DNA of 64,000 bases. Origin: Isoperla grammatica. Its lineage: Eukaryota; Arthropoda; Insecta; Plecoptera; Perlodidae. How positions within the stretch are numbered: position 1 is the stretch's first letter; every line of letters starts with the position of its first letter. The notes under the pieces were generated by a model. It ran no database searches. It was not told the origin of the DNA and worked only from the letters and a program-made list of their open reading frames with translations. The DNA lies in contig OX246746.1 of the NCBI GenBank assembly GCA_945910005.1, forward strand, positions 42,762,623 through 42,826,622, written 5' to 3'. Positions 48,822 to 63,163 of the stretch are shown piece by piece. A program made the translations under genes and the position numbers.

Positions 48822-50564
48822 TTGTGAAGGCTTTGACGGACAAGAGAGAGAGAGAGGGGGGGGGGGCTTCACTCACGTCACATCTATTACAGCTTGTTTC
48901 GTGGTTCCAAGCAGGAGAACCACTTCACAACTTTTAAGACTATAAATAATCCATTGGCTGGGGCGTCGCCCCAAGCCTTCTAAAAGTCCCTTCTGTTTTT
49001 AGTTTTGTGCTACTCTGAAAAAGTCGATCAAATCCATGATCCACCCTACGGGCTCTGAAAACAAGACACTGAATTGATGTTCGATATATTTAGATTTGAT
49101 ACGTTTTCAGTTGCGCAAAATAATGTCAAAGCCCATGAGCCGTTTGGATTGTGAATGTATGTAATCAAGGATACAATACGAGATAAAATATAAATGCACA
49201 AAAACAAATAATAAATAATAAATTAATAATAATAATATTATATAATATATAAGAAATAATAAATAACAAATAGTAAATAATAACTAAATATATGTTTAAG
49301 AGAAATATATGTAACTGTCTTTTAGCCAGGGTCAATTCACAGATTTGCTTCAGCAGTGTTGTTCAGTTAGGACTTCATCTGGCGTCAGGTGGTTCACACA
49401 ACAAATGTGTTCTTTGAAGAGGTATAGTGGAAACATTATAGATGTACACCTTCCGACATTAGTAAATTAAGGGCACTTCGGTTAGCTCGTGAGTTCCTGG
49501 ATGTATACGAACATAGCAGTGTATTGCAAACTTTAAAGAACACACTATTTCTAAGTTCCATACTTTAAATTAGCCATCCGCTAATGTTGGAGGGTGTTTA
49601 GCAAATCTATTCTTAAATATGCTAAACATATGGCAAACTAATTTTAATATCCTCTACTCCCAGAACTTAGTATTAAAATATTCAGTGGGCAAAACAATAA
49701 CTCAAAACAATTACACAGCAAAGAACTTACAAAGTACCACGAAGAGGTGTTGATGAAGAATATCTTTCTTGACTACACCTTTGTATGCTAGTGAGTGTTG
49801 ATCACATTTTAATTCTCATGGTAATTTATTCACCTAAATTTTACAGTCAACGAACGACAGCGGCGTTTTATGTAGTATGAACATGACGAAATTTGTTTCC
49901 TTACAAAAATTAAATTTATACAACCTAATTATGATTAGTGATGTCTTAAGGGTTGGCTATGCGTGTGATGGGGATTATAATTAAATTCTTCACTCATTTC
50001 CTCATTCACCAGCGCGAAGGATATGTCCTGGTTGTTCTTTTAATACAATGTGGTAGAGAGTGACTGTTATGAATTGTAAATATTTCCCAAGTTATTGAAA
50101 TAGTGAATTTCGATTTGGGCTATTCCTGACGTGTTTGTCAATGCTTTTTTTGGGGAATCGTTTATGTTTGGTCCATACTGGTTTTAAATCTTTGAAAAAT
50201 TTATTTCCACACAGAATTGTATTGTCGATTTCTGAAAAAAATAAAAACGGTGTAATGTATGGAGGCCAACAATTCACCAAAAACGAAACATTAATTTGAA
50301 ACACATTTATTGTTTTTTAACTTGCAACAGATCAAGTTTGAGAAAGCTTTGAATTTATATTTGCCCGAAAACATCCCTTTGCGGCTAGAAGTACCATTTT
50401 TACATACCCCTTTAACCACGTACACACAATCATGTGAAACATATCTACTCCTTCCTTACTTCAATATACTCCTATATGATAAAAGAAGTACAAGTGACTT
50501 AACACTTACGTGGGTAGAAGGTTCTCAGCTGTGGTTTACTATTTACTACTGCGGTAAGCGATAC
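48822..50564. other. Gene-free AT-rich stretch with small hairpins
   Basis: A GA run followed by ten G lies at 48843-48867. GTGGTTC (48901) pairs with GAACCAC (48917), and GGGGC/GCCCC forms a small stem near 48959-48972. No coding sequence recognised. Confidence 0.5.
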
Positions 50565-50567
50565 TCA

Positions 50568-50988
50568 GGGTGTGTTCCAACTTGACGTTTTTCGTAGTGG
50601 ACTAAGCTTAGTTATACTAATCGAAAGGAAGTGACGTCACAAGCAGACGACCAATGCTCCTGTTTTGGCTAGTGGTTAGTGGTTAGTGGGTAGTGGCCGA
50701 AACTGTACACTACGACACCGACTAACCCACTTAAACAAAATGGTTGATACCAGCCATCACAGCTGATACTTTTAGGTTAGGAAAATACCCAACCAGTGAG
50801 TGGAAGTATGATTATCGTATTTATTTACATTTGTAGTGAATGGGAATGATTAATAAATAAAATAAATAAATAAATAACAATAAACTTTGTATTAGCATAC
50901 TAGGTGGCGTGCCCAAAGCTGTTAGCATTTAGTGTGTAGCAGGTAGTGGTTAGTGGTTAGCAGGCGAAAATCAAGTTGGAACACACCC
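50568..50988. mobile_element. 421-bp MITE with 18-bp perfect terminal inverted repeats
   Basis: GGGTGTGTTCCAACTTGA at 50568-50585 is exactly the reverse complement of 50971-50988. TCA flanks it directly on both sides (50565-50567, 50989-50991). A terminal GGGTGTGTTC and a 3-bp target duplication fit the PIF/Harbinger (Tourist-like) superfamily, although TCA is not the usual TWA target. Sub-terminal AGTGGTTAGTGGTTAG repeats occur on both sides (about 50670-50695 and 50943-50960). There is no transposase, so it is non-autonomous. Confidence 0.85.
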
Positions 50989-50991
50989 TCA

Positions 50992-51488
50992 GTACATACC
51001 CACAACACAACTAACTAGTGTACTATTTACAAGATTACTATTTACTACTTACTATTTACAATAAGGCCTACCGACACGTTTTATGATAAACAACTATTAT
51101 ACTATACGGTCTTATGTCTAGGAATAAAGGTTATTATTATTATATGCGTAATATTCTACACTCGGAGTAGAAGTGACAAACCTAATAGTCGCACAATATT
51201 TCGGTCTTTGTTAAGTTGCGTGAGTTGATAATTTCATGTCGGTTATAAGTGATTACAATCACGCACATTAACTACGTCGATGTTGATAGATCACCAAACC
51301 ATGAAACTATAAAACAATATAAAGTAATGTTATTCTAACATGAAACATTAACTTGACTTAATTGTTGATTGTTGAATAGCGAACAGCAGGATACAGTCAT
51401 ATACAATTACAATTTGAACACATACTGTGGACAGCGGTTTTCTCAGTTTGAATTATTGAACTATAATATTAAGACAATAGCCCCGTTT
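50992..51488. other. Gene-free AT-rich stretch
   Basis: Nothing recognised apart from a short ATT run near 51131. Confidence 0.5.
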
Positions 51489-51716
<228 letters not shown>

Positions 51717-53192
51717 TAATTGTTATTAGTTGTTTATACTTGTCACCATAAAATGAATACAAACATAGGCCTACATACTTAAATCCACATAGGCAAAAGA
51801 AACTTAGGCCTACATGTAAGAGTCTCTTGACAAGATTCAAACTGGGATTAAGTTGGATTAAATCCCAGCTACTTCCTCATAGAAACACTTCCCGAAGAGT
51901 ATCGGTTTCGTTCAATCCACTCCCACCAAAATACGGGAACGAATAGAAAGTAAGATTCGATCCCACATTAATCTCGCCATGTAACAACAACATGCCACAA
52001 TTGGAATGCCAAATCCGGGGTATTGTAATGTAACCATGCAGTAGGTTTCCGAAATGAAAAACAGAGAGCACAGAGAGTGGGAGAGTGTGAAGAACAAGGT
52101 CTGAATCCTGTCATATAAATGCAAGTTGGGAATTGAGTTCAGTTCTATTTCAACTCCCTCCCAATCTCATTCCTGCTGTTATAACGGGGCAATTGTGAAT
52201 ACAGAGAGAAGCATTTGAGAAGACGCAACAAGAGAAGAGTAGTAAAACAGGATGTGGAGATGAGAAATGATCGATGAGGACACGGATAGAAGGAGAGAGA
52301 TGGTTGGAAGACAGGAGATTGAAGGAGCGAGTGCGTGATGTGCTAAGTAAAGCTAGCCTATTTATGTGGATGCCTAAATCATAGTGGCAGCACCTCTTTA
52401 CCCCTTTACCCGACAACAGACAACTGTTTTGGAAAGGAATAATTCATTTATTTACATACGATACAATTGATATGTATGTACCATGTTTTCATCAAATGAA
52501 TTAACGACAAATGGATAATAATAATTATGCAGTGTTCGTAATATACTGGCACTAGCAAAACGTTTCTTTCACATTGTCCCTTTATCATGGTTATAAACAC
52601 ACACCACTTATATCATGACACTAAATAAGTTGCGTGCAGAACAGAACGATCTAAAACAATACAATACGCACCTATTGATAAATGTGAACAATAAAATATA
52701 GTAACTTAGGTGTGAATGTGTAACCTTTTTAGGGCGCAACAACTGCCTTTATATTTATTTCTGGCTTTGTTTTGGTATTCGCCTGTGTAAAATTGAGGGC
52801 ACAGTAACGACCCCAGAACACAGTAGAGTTCTAATTAATTAAGTCAGTGGTTCAGTAAAGGCATATTTACTGTTGTGACCAAGAAACTAAGGACCTACCT
52901 AAGTGGTTGTCAATTGAATGCATGCTGACATTTTTTTGGCAAACAGCTTCTAATACACTAGGTTACTAATAACATCATTCAATCTTAACATTTAATAAGA
53001 TAATTTGGTTTTCGTGTTTGTTGAATGCATTAACGGTCATAATATTGCTGAGCGACCAGTTTGAGTGGTCAAAGATGGTGTGATCGTGCCCGGTAAAGAG
53101 CGACCACTGCTTCCTATCTTGCCACTGAATACACGTCGCATATGTGTAATTTACATTCACAAACCAAATTATCAACGTCCCTATGTTAGTCT
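51717..53192. other. Gene-free stretch
   Basis: TAGGCCTA at 51766 and 51805. Frames up to 88 codons at 51877-52416 have no domain. Confidence 0.45.
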
Positions 53193-53625
53193 GTAAAGAT
53201 ATTTTATAGTTCATTGTGCAAATACTTCATGCAAATGCCATGATGGCTGATATCTTTGTCAAGATAGCTTATAGTTTAGTGTGCAAATACTTAATGCAAA
53301 TGCCATGATGGCTGATATCTTTGTAAAGATTGCTTATAGTTCATGCAAATGCCATGATGGCTGATATCTTTGTCAAGATAGCTTATAGTTTAGTGTGCAA
53401 ATACTTAATGCAAATGCCATGATGGCTGATATCTTTGTAAAGATTGCTTTTAGTTCATGCAAATGCCATGATGGCTGATATCTTTGTCAAGATAGCTTAT
53501 AGTTTAGTGTGCAAATACTTAATGCAAATGCCATGATGGCTGATATCTTTGTAAAGATTGCTTATAGTTTAGTGTGCAAATACTTCATGCAAATGCCATG
53601 ATGACTGATATCTTTGTCAAGAGTG
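53193..53625. repeat. Tandem array of alternating 65-bp and 49-bp units, 7 copies
   Basis: Repeats of ATGCAAATGCCATGATGGCT start at about 53229, 53294, 53343, 53408, 53457, 53522 and 53587, so spacings run 65, 49, 65, 49, 65, 65. The short form lacks the 16-base part around TAGTGTGCAAATACTT. Long and short units also differ in TCAAGATAGC versus TAAAGATTGC. Confidence 0.93.
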
Positions 53626-54595
53626 GAACATAATTTTTGCCAGAAGGCTAAATAAATTTGATTTTGAAAACTTGCAACACGTTTCATGATAAAGGTGCAA
53701 AATCAAGTGAAAATGAGTGGGTTTAACTTATCACGGTCTCACTTGCACTCACATAAATGCATGTTAATCTCCAGAGATGGCGACTTTCAATTGGGAAGTA
53801 AGTAATGACTCATGTAGAGTACCAAATGTATCATGGACTCATGAAATGAGAGAACAGTAGACCATAACAGACCAGATATAATGTTTTTAAATAATTTAAC
53901 AAGAACGAGGTTGCTAATAGACGTCGTTATCTTTCTATAACGAAACATATAGACTCAATCGAGAAGGTAAAAAGGGAGCGGTACCAAAATCTTCGTTACG
54001 AGTTGAAACGAATTTTGAAACAGATAACAGTTCCAGTATAGTGATAGGGCCTACTATGTAATATTCCTAAATTTATTATACGTTTTTTGTTCCTTGTTAT
54101 GTGCCTTATAAAAATAACTCCGCCAAAACGAAAAATGTACATTTTGGAGATCGAAAATTGGGAATAAATAAAACCATTTCTGTATGACTCTATAGTAATC
54201 ACGTCAACCGGCCGCAAACCTTCAGCATTGTCTTCCAACCGACAGAGCATAGGCCTGTCTCCTTCTTTACCAATGCAGAAGGGGGTCAAAATACAAACGC
54301 CACACTCTCAGAAAATGTTTAAATCCATAATCTTAAGTGTTCCTGTAATTTGCCTGTTACATTTTGCTAATTAATTGGTATTATATATATTGATTTGAAT
54401 TTAATACTGATTTTTTTTTCGATAAACTATTGTGTTTTAAAAGTGTGCCTATTTATATTTTATTGGATTGTGTAATGTTTTATTTTTTGAACTGTCTTTC
54501 TCTATATTTCATTGCATTCTATGTATTTTTTTAAGACTATCCCGACTTATTGTTGTACTAGGGCGCCTGAGATTTTTGAAAATAGAGATAGATAC
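53626..54595. other. Gene-free stretch
   Basis: AATAAATTTGATTTTG near 53649 looks like a retroposon tail. The 97-codon minus-strand frame at 53996-54289 has no domain I recognise. Confidence 0.4.
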
Positions 54596-54865
<270 letters not shown>

Positions 54866-56375
54866 TAATTCTTCTACTACCGCTTGTTTATTGCTTAAGA
54901 TTGATGGTTATGATACATTTCAAGTACCAAGAAACGATTGCCACTCCGCAGAGGAATACTATACCATTTCTTACTAAGATGTATTAAGTATATATTTAAG
55001 AAGACTAAAGGACGACTTATGTTTTCATACAACCAAGTAGTAACATATAAGATAGTAGCCTATTCATAAAGAAGTCTTGAATTGAAAATCTTGTGCATTC
55101 ATATATATTTCAACATTTTGGGTTAACATAAGCAAGAAAATATAGCAACCAAGGTTATTTAATAAAGTTAATTCAAATAAAATACATAGCTTTGATTTTC
55201 GTCTTTGACTTTCGAGAAACTGTTTGGGTGACGTTAGCTTCAAGTAACTTTTCAATAACCCTCTATTTTTATTATATTTCAATGTATTTAAAAGATGTTT
55301 TATAGACGGAGTTGAATACAGCAAGGCTTGGTGTACAATGAATGCAACTTACAACAATACATATACGTTATATGTTTATAGCCACATTGTCGGCTGTTAT
55401 GGAATGCTTTGTAGATCGAGGATACCATTTGGAAATGGTAAACTAATAAAACAAGAGAACATAGTTGTTCTACTGTTTCCTCAAGGTGAGACGAAGCATT
55501 CACCTTACAGACAGAATTTACTTCACTGACAATTATATTTTTTCATGAACACAAGGCCAAGCATGCAAGAGGCCATTGTTTACGCGTGTTTCTTCTGGGT
55601 TTTCGTTCACTTCGTGGCAATCGCGGTGTCAAAGGGTTGCATATCTAAACCTGAAGCAAAAACTACGTCAAGTCCGACCGCCAATAAACTGGCATTTCAC
55701 TTTCAGTTCGCTAAAGAGAAACGCTGGACGCAATGGTTGAAGTAACGAATTATGAGTGCCCAAACGCGACCCGCATACATTAGACATTCTTGCCATGTTT
55801 GAATTATTTCGCTCGTAAAACTTAGCGTCTACCACTGCTTTTTGTAAATCGAAATGGTTTGTGATGAATGAGGAGAGATAAGAGAATATAAACAACCATT
55901 GGGTAAACATGTCACGCATCCTTCACCCATCCTTTGAGAGAAGCAAATCCACGACGCCTTTATAAACAAAAACAAAGAAAATAGTACTCAATTCATTATC
56001 GACGATGGGATGGCTCACAATATTGAACCACGCAAAATAATGGTATTTTAAAGCCATGCATCCTCAGAACGCATCAAGATATTGAAACAGTTATTCACAC
56101 CAGCGATATGGTTTTGTATTAACTAAACGAAGAACTAAACAAAATTATAATTGTTACGACTGTCATTTCTTAATTCAGTTCAAAAATGTGTAATTGAATA
56201 ATTATAGAAATGACAATCATTACAATAAAAATGTTTGCTGTTTTTCAATATCTAGAATTGATTCAATAAAACAAGTTTAATTTAGCAAGTAAGGTTCCTT
56301 TAGCAATAAAATATATAATAAAAACTAATACTTGTGAGTGCGTTGCTAGGTCGTGTCAATGAGAGTAGCACTTAC
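54866..56375. other. Gene-free stretch with one unexplained open frame
   Basis: Overlapping frames at 55545-55745 (plus) and 55668-55919 (minus) have somewhat higher GC than their surroundings. The plus frame ends FQFAKEKRWTQWLK. Neither matches a family I know. Confidence 0.4.
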
Positions 56376-56444
56376 CCCGTCAACGTCCAATGGACCAGTC
56401 TGTGTCACTGTCTACACCATTGCAGACCCGTCGTTGCGTTGAGT
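56376..56444 (-). other. Candidate internal exon flanked by consensus splice sites
   Basis: On the minus strand CTGTGTTTCCTTGCAG, a textbook acceptor with a pyrimidine tract, precedes position 56444. GGG|GTAAGT, a textbook donor, follows position 56376. The 69-base segment has a stop in every frame (only near the end in the best frame, which reads STQRRVCNGVDSDTDWSIGR), so it would be a non-coding, terminal-coding or decayed exon. It lies about 350 bases downstream, in the same direction, of the YY1-like ATG at 56798. Confidence 0.25.
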
Positions 56445-56687
56445 CTGCAAGGAAACACAGGATGAGTCCTCGTCGTGAGTGAGATATGAGATAGTCCACC
56501 CCTCCCAGGTAATTGCACTACTGAACACTAGAAGTGCACAATGTAAATAAAACTTGCATGGAGAGTGTTTGAGAATTGTATCTCTCCAGATCAGAGACAC
56601 AAGTGAGGCTTAAACCGCCAAAGTCGCTCTTCGCCCTATTCAAAAACACACATTGAATAATCTTATAAAACTTATGAGGCGACCCTT

Positions 56688-56798
56688 TCAAATAAAACTG
56701 TGTCGAAAGGACAACAAAGCCGCAAACAAATATGAAAACAAAAGAACATTCCGTATGGTTTCCGCATCATGGGTTGAGCGAGTAGCTTCGTCCGCCAT
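56688..56798 (-). CDS. Weak candidate short ORF or first exon starting in a YY1-like motif
   Basis: The minus-strand ATG at 56798 lies in CAAGATGGCGGACGAAGC. The frame reads MADEATRSTHDAETIRN and continues into a hydrophobic stretch (VLLFSYLFAALL) before TGA at 56688, 36 codons in all. The charged, MADE-type N terminus is typical of real first exons. The only internal GT (after ETIRN) is a poor donor. Upstream sequence toward 56880 is GC-richer. A splice-flanked segment lies downstream on the same strand. It is too short and isolated to call a gene. Confidence 0.2.
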   Translation of the reverse strand: MADEATRSTHDAETIRNVLLFSYLFAALLSFRHSFI

Positions 56799-56802
56799 CT
56801 TG
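56791..56802 (-). promoter_or_regulatory. YY1/PHO-like motif
   Basis: TCCGCCATCTTG, identical to 957-968. It overlaps the candidate start codon at 56798. Binding is not shown. Confidence 0.35.
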
Positions 56803-56880
56803 TGCAGGTATAGTGCTTGGCTCAGGGGTTACCAGTGGGGGTCAGACCGCTATAACTTACAGCCGAGGCGCGTCCTGTAA

Positions 56881-57383
56881 GCATCACGTCTTACTAGGGA
56901 TCTCTGGAGACGAGGGGAATATACAGGAGGCTGAAGATTAAGGAGGCGCCATTCCAATATGCAAGAGCAAGAACGACGTGTACATTATCCGTAGGGAAGC
57001 GAACCGTTGTAATGAAGCCGTTTTAGCTGCAAGGCAACCAATGATAATGAGCAAGTCTTCTCTCTACGCACACTACATCTTAGGGCTTATTATTAAAGAA
57101 TTAAAAACCATTCTTCAAAGCGAAGAGTAAAAAGAAGTGCAATGAAATGATTGCAAGTATTTTAATATTGTGTATCACTCTTAAAAACTAGTGATTAAAT
57201 CTTCACCGCTCTTTGTTTGTCGGGGTAATGCAAATCAAGTGAAATGACTGAGATAATATTTCATGTAGAGGGAGTGCATTAATTTATATAACCCTAATCA
57301 TCGATCAAGTGTAATAACTATTTCGATAAACAAGTAACTGGTCGCTTTGCTAACAAAACTTGAACAAGAACTCTCAATACCCC
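56881..57383. other. Gene-free stretch left of the second 67-bp array
   Basis: No gene recognised. On the minus strand CCCCTCGTCTCCAG near 56908-56921 looks like a splice acceptor and CTGTAAGT near 56855-56862 like a donor, enclosing a stretch of about 45 bases; this is weak. Confidence 0.3.
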
Positions 57384-58388
57384 TATGCGATGTTATATAG
57401 GCCTGTGAAAACTGTGTGTATTGTACATCGTTACTGTTTGTTACATACAATATGCGATGTTATAAAGGCCTGTGAGAACTGTGTGCATTGTACATCGTTA
57501 CTGTTTGTTACATACAATATGCGATGTTATAAAGGCCTGTGAGAACTGTGTGCATTGTACATCGTTACTGTTTGTTACATACAATATGCGATGTTATAAA
57601 GGCCTGTGAGAACTGTGTGCATTGTACATCGTTACTGTTTGTTACATACAATATGCGATGTTATAAAGGCCTGTGAGAACTGTGTGCATTGTACATCGTT
57701 ACTGTTTGTTACATACAATATGCGATGTTATAAAGGCCTGTGAGAACTGTGTGCATTGTACATCGTTACTGTTTGTTACATACAATATGCGATGTTATAA
57801 AGGCCTGTGAGAACTGTGTGTATTGTACATCGTTACTGTTTGTTACATACAATATGCGATGTTATAAAGGCCTGTGAGAACTGTGTGCATTGTACATCGT
57901 TACTGTTTGTTACATACAATATGCGATGTTATAAAGGCCTGTGAGAACTGTGTGTATTGTACATCGTTACTGTTTGTTACATACAATATGCGATGTTATA
58001 AAGGCCTGTGAGAACTGTGTGTATTGTACATCGTTACTGTTTGTTACATACAATATGCGATGTTATAAAGGCCTGTGAGAACTGTGTGTATTGTACATCG
58101 TTACTGTTTGTTACATACAATATGCGATGTTATAAAGGCCTGTGAGAACTGTGTGTATTGTACATCGTTACTGTTTGTTACATACAATATGCGATGTTAT
58201 AAAGGCCTGTGAGAACTGTGTGTATTGTACATCGTTACTGTTTGTTACATACAATATGCGATGTTATAAAGGCCTGTGAGTACTGTGTGTATTGTACATC
58301 GTTACTGTTTGTTACATACAATATGCGATGTTATAAAGGCCTGTGAGAACTGTGTGCATTGTACATCGTTACTGTTTGTTACATACAA
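57384..58388. repeat. 67-bp tandem array, 15 copies, unrelated to the 46-kb array
   Basis: Unit GCGATGTTATAAAGGCCTGT, GAGAACTGTGTG(C/T)ATTG, TACATCGTTACTGTTTGTTA, CATACAATAT. The leftmost copy is diverged (TATATAGGCCTGTGAAAAC). Internal copies are nearly identical apart from GCATTG/GTATTG and one GAGTACTG. Confidence 0.97.
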
Positions 58389-60386
<1,998 letters not shown>

Positions 60387-62176
60387 GCAGTGTGAATGTA
60401 CGGTGCAATAAGGTTCAGCACCTGCTCATGGCATAGCTACATGGCAGTGTGAATGTACGGTGCAATAAGGTTCAGCACCTGCTCATGGCATAGCTACACG
60501 GCAGTGTGAATGTACGGTGCAATAAGGTTCAGCACCTGCTCATGGCATAACTACATGGCAGTGTGAATGTACGGTGCAATAAGGTTCAGCACCTGCTCAT
60601 GGCATAGCTACACGGCAGTGTGATTGAACTGTGCAATAAGGTTCAGCACCTGCTCATTGCATAACTAAACGGCAGTGTGAATGTACTGTGCAATAAGGTT
60701 CAGCACCAGCTCTTGGCATAGCTACACGGCAGTGTGATTGCACTGTGCAATAAGGTTCAGCACCTGCTTATGGCAGAACTACACGGCAGTGTGATTGCAC
60801 TGTGCAATAAGGTTCAGCACCTGCTCATGGCATAGCTACATGGCAGTGTGATTGCACTGTGCAATAAGTATCAGCACCTGCTCATGGCAAAGCTACATGG
60901 CAGTGTGAATGTACTGTGCAAAAAGGTTCAGCACCTGCTCATGGCATAGCTACATGGCAGTGTGAATGCACTGTGCAATAAGATTCCGCACCAGCTCATG
61001 GCATAACTACACGGCAGTGTGATTGCACTGTGCAATAAGGTTCAGCACCTGCTCATGGCATAGCTACACGGCAGTGTGATTGCACTGTGCAATAAGGTTC
61101 AGCACCTGCTCATGGCATAGCTACACGGCAGTGTGAATGTACTGTGCAATAAGGTTCAGCACCTGCTTATGGCATAACTACACGGCAGTGTGATTGCACT
61201 GTGCAATAAGGTTCAGCACCTGCTCATGGCATAGCTACATGGCAGTGTGATTGCACTGTGCAATAAGTATCAGCACCTGCTCATGGCATAGCTACATGGC
61301 AGTGTGAATGCACTGTGCAATAAGGTTCAGCACCTGCTCATGGCATAGCTACACGGCAGTGTGATTGCACTGTGCAATAAGGTTCAGCACCTGCTCATGG
61401 CATAACTACACGGCAGTGTGATTGCACTGTGCAATAAGGTTCAGCACCCGCTTATGGCATAACTACATGGCAGTGTGATTGCACTGTGCAATAAGGTTCA
61501 GCACCTGCTTATGGCATAACTACATGGCAGTGTGATTGCACTGTGCAATAAGGTTCAGCACCTGCTCATGGCATAGCTACACGGCAGTGTGAATGTACTG
61601 TGCAATAAGGTTTAGCACCTGCTTATGGCATAACTACACGGCAGTGTGATTGCACTGTGCAATAAGGTTCAGCACCTGCTTATGACATAACTACATGGCA
61701 GTGTGATTGCACTGTGCAATAAGGTTCAGCACCTGCTCATGGCATAGCTACACGGCAGTGTGAATGTACTGAGAAAATAAGGTTCAGCACCTGCTCATGG
61801 CATAGCTACACGGCAGTGTGATTGCACTGTGCAATAAGGTTCAGCACCTGCTCATGGCATAGCTACACGGCAGTGTGATTGCACTGTGCAATAAGGTTCA
61901 GCACCTGCTTATGGCATAACTACATGGCAGTGTGATTGCACTGTGCAATAAGGTTCAGCACCTGCTTATGGCATAACTACATGGCAGTGTGATTGCACTG
62001 TGCAATATGGTTCAGCACCAGCTCATGGCATAACTACACGGCAGTGTGATTGCACTGTGCAATAAGGTTCAGCACCTGCTCATGGCATAGCTACACGGCA
62101 GTGTGATTGCACTGTGCAATAAGGTTCAGCACCTGCTCATAGCATAACTACACGGCAGTGTGATTGCACTGTGCAA
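60387..62176. repeat. 57-bp tandem array, about 31 copies
   Basis: Unit GCAGTGTGAATGTACGGTGC, AATAAGGTTCAGCACCTGCT, CATGGCATAGCTACACG. The left four copies carry TGTACGG; most later ones carry TTGCACTG. Other variants are CTTATGGCATAAC and CTACATG. AAGTATCAGC occurs in only two units, 399 bp (seven units) apart. Confidence 0.96.
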
Positions 62177-62678
62177 TCGGTTGGAAGACCAAACAGTTTA
62201 ATCCAACAAGGATGAAATGTAAATCACTTTCGAATCCAGCCCAGAAGTAGCCCAGTGTTCGTTTATTGCCCCAACAGAGGCCATTACATGACGGGTATAT
62301 TTGTTTTAATTGCAAAAACAATCCCTCTACAGAGTTTTATGTGACGAATTGATTTATGAGGTAATAAAGCTGCGATCGTGTTAGCAGACGAATGTAAGTT
62401 TTGCTATTACATTGTTCTCTGTCAAACGGAACACAAACCATTATATTATCAAAATGCTCAAAGATACTAAAAAACAAATGAATTCATCTCAACAGTTTTT
62501 ATTAGCAGCATTATTATTAGCAATTCAAAAGCAAATAACATTTATGGCGTATATAACATATACAAAAACACTTACATATACATTTACGCACTTGTGTCCA
62601 CATTTGTTTTGTCCAATAATCTCGTTTTACTACATACTGTGCTTGTTATGAAATGCACGCAACAACAACAACACTAAC

Positions 62679-62679
<1 letters not shown>
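62177..62679. other. Gene-free AT-rich stretch
   Basis: Nothing recognised; the 79-codon frame at 62412-62651 has no domain. Confidence 0.45.
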
Positions 62680-62767
<88 letters not shown>

Positions 62768-62770
62768 TAA
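62680..62770. repeat. AAT microsatellite left of the reversed core
   Basis: AAT triplets preceded by a few AAC triplets. Forms one boundary of the core element copy. Confidence 0.95.
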
Positions 62771-62779
62771 AAATAAAAA

Positions 62780-62938
62780 ATAAACAGCGGCTTTGACCGA
62801 GATTGATGACTGTTTAAACTACTAACATGTGATTAGTGAAGTTAAATAAGGTAGACACATGGAAATACTTGACATTACGTCCGTATAACATGTTAACGCC
62901 GGCTTTGACCGAGATTGTATGATTGTGATACATTCAAT
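62780..62938 (-). repeat. ATT-bounded dispersed core, copy 3 (reversed)
   Basis: On the minus strand it reads TATTGAATGTATCACAATCA, CTCGGTCAAAGCCGGCG, ACGGACGTAATGTCAAGTAT, TTCACTAATCACATGTTAG, matching 10284-10415 closely. A second CTCGGTCAAAGCCGC occurs at its far end, near 62785-62805. AAT arrays flank both sides. Confidence 0.9.

Positions 62939-63163
<225 letters not shown>

Noticed and set aside
48956..48978. GC hairpin as an intrinsic terminator
   Set aside because: Bacterial-type terminators are not expected here; no gene or U-tract context.
55545..55919. Coding exon in the overlapping frames of both strands
   Set aside because: No known domain, no clear splice sites and no neighbouring exon; kept only as a note.
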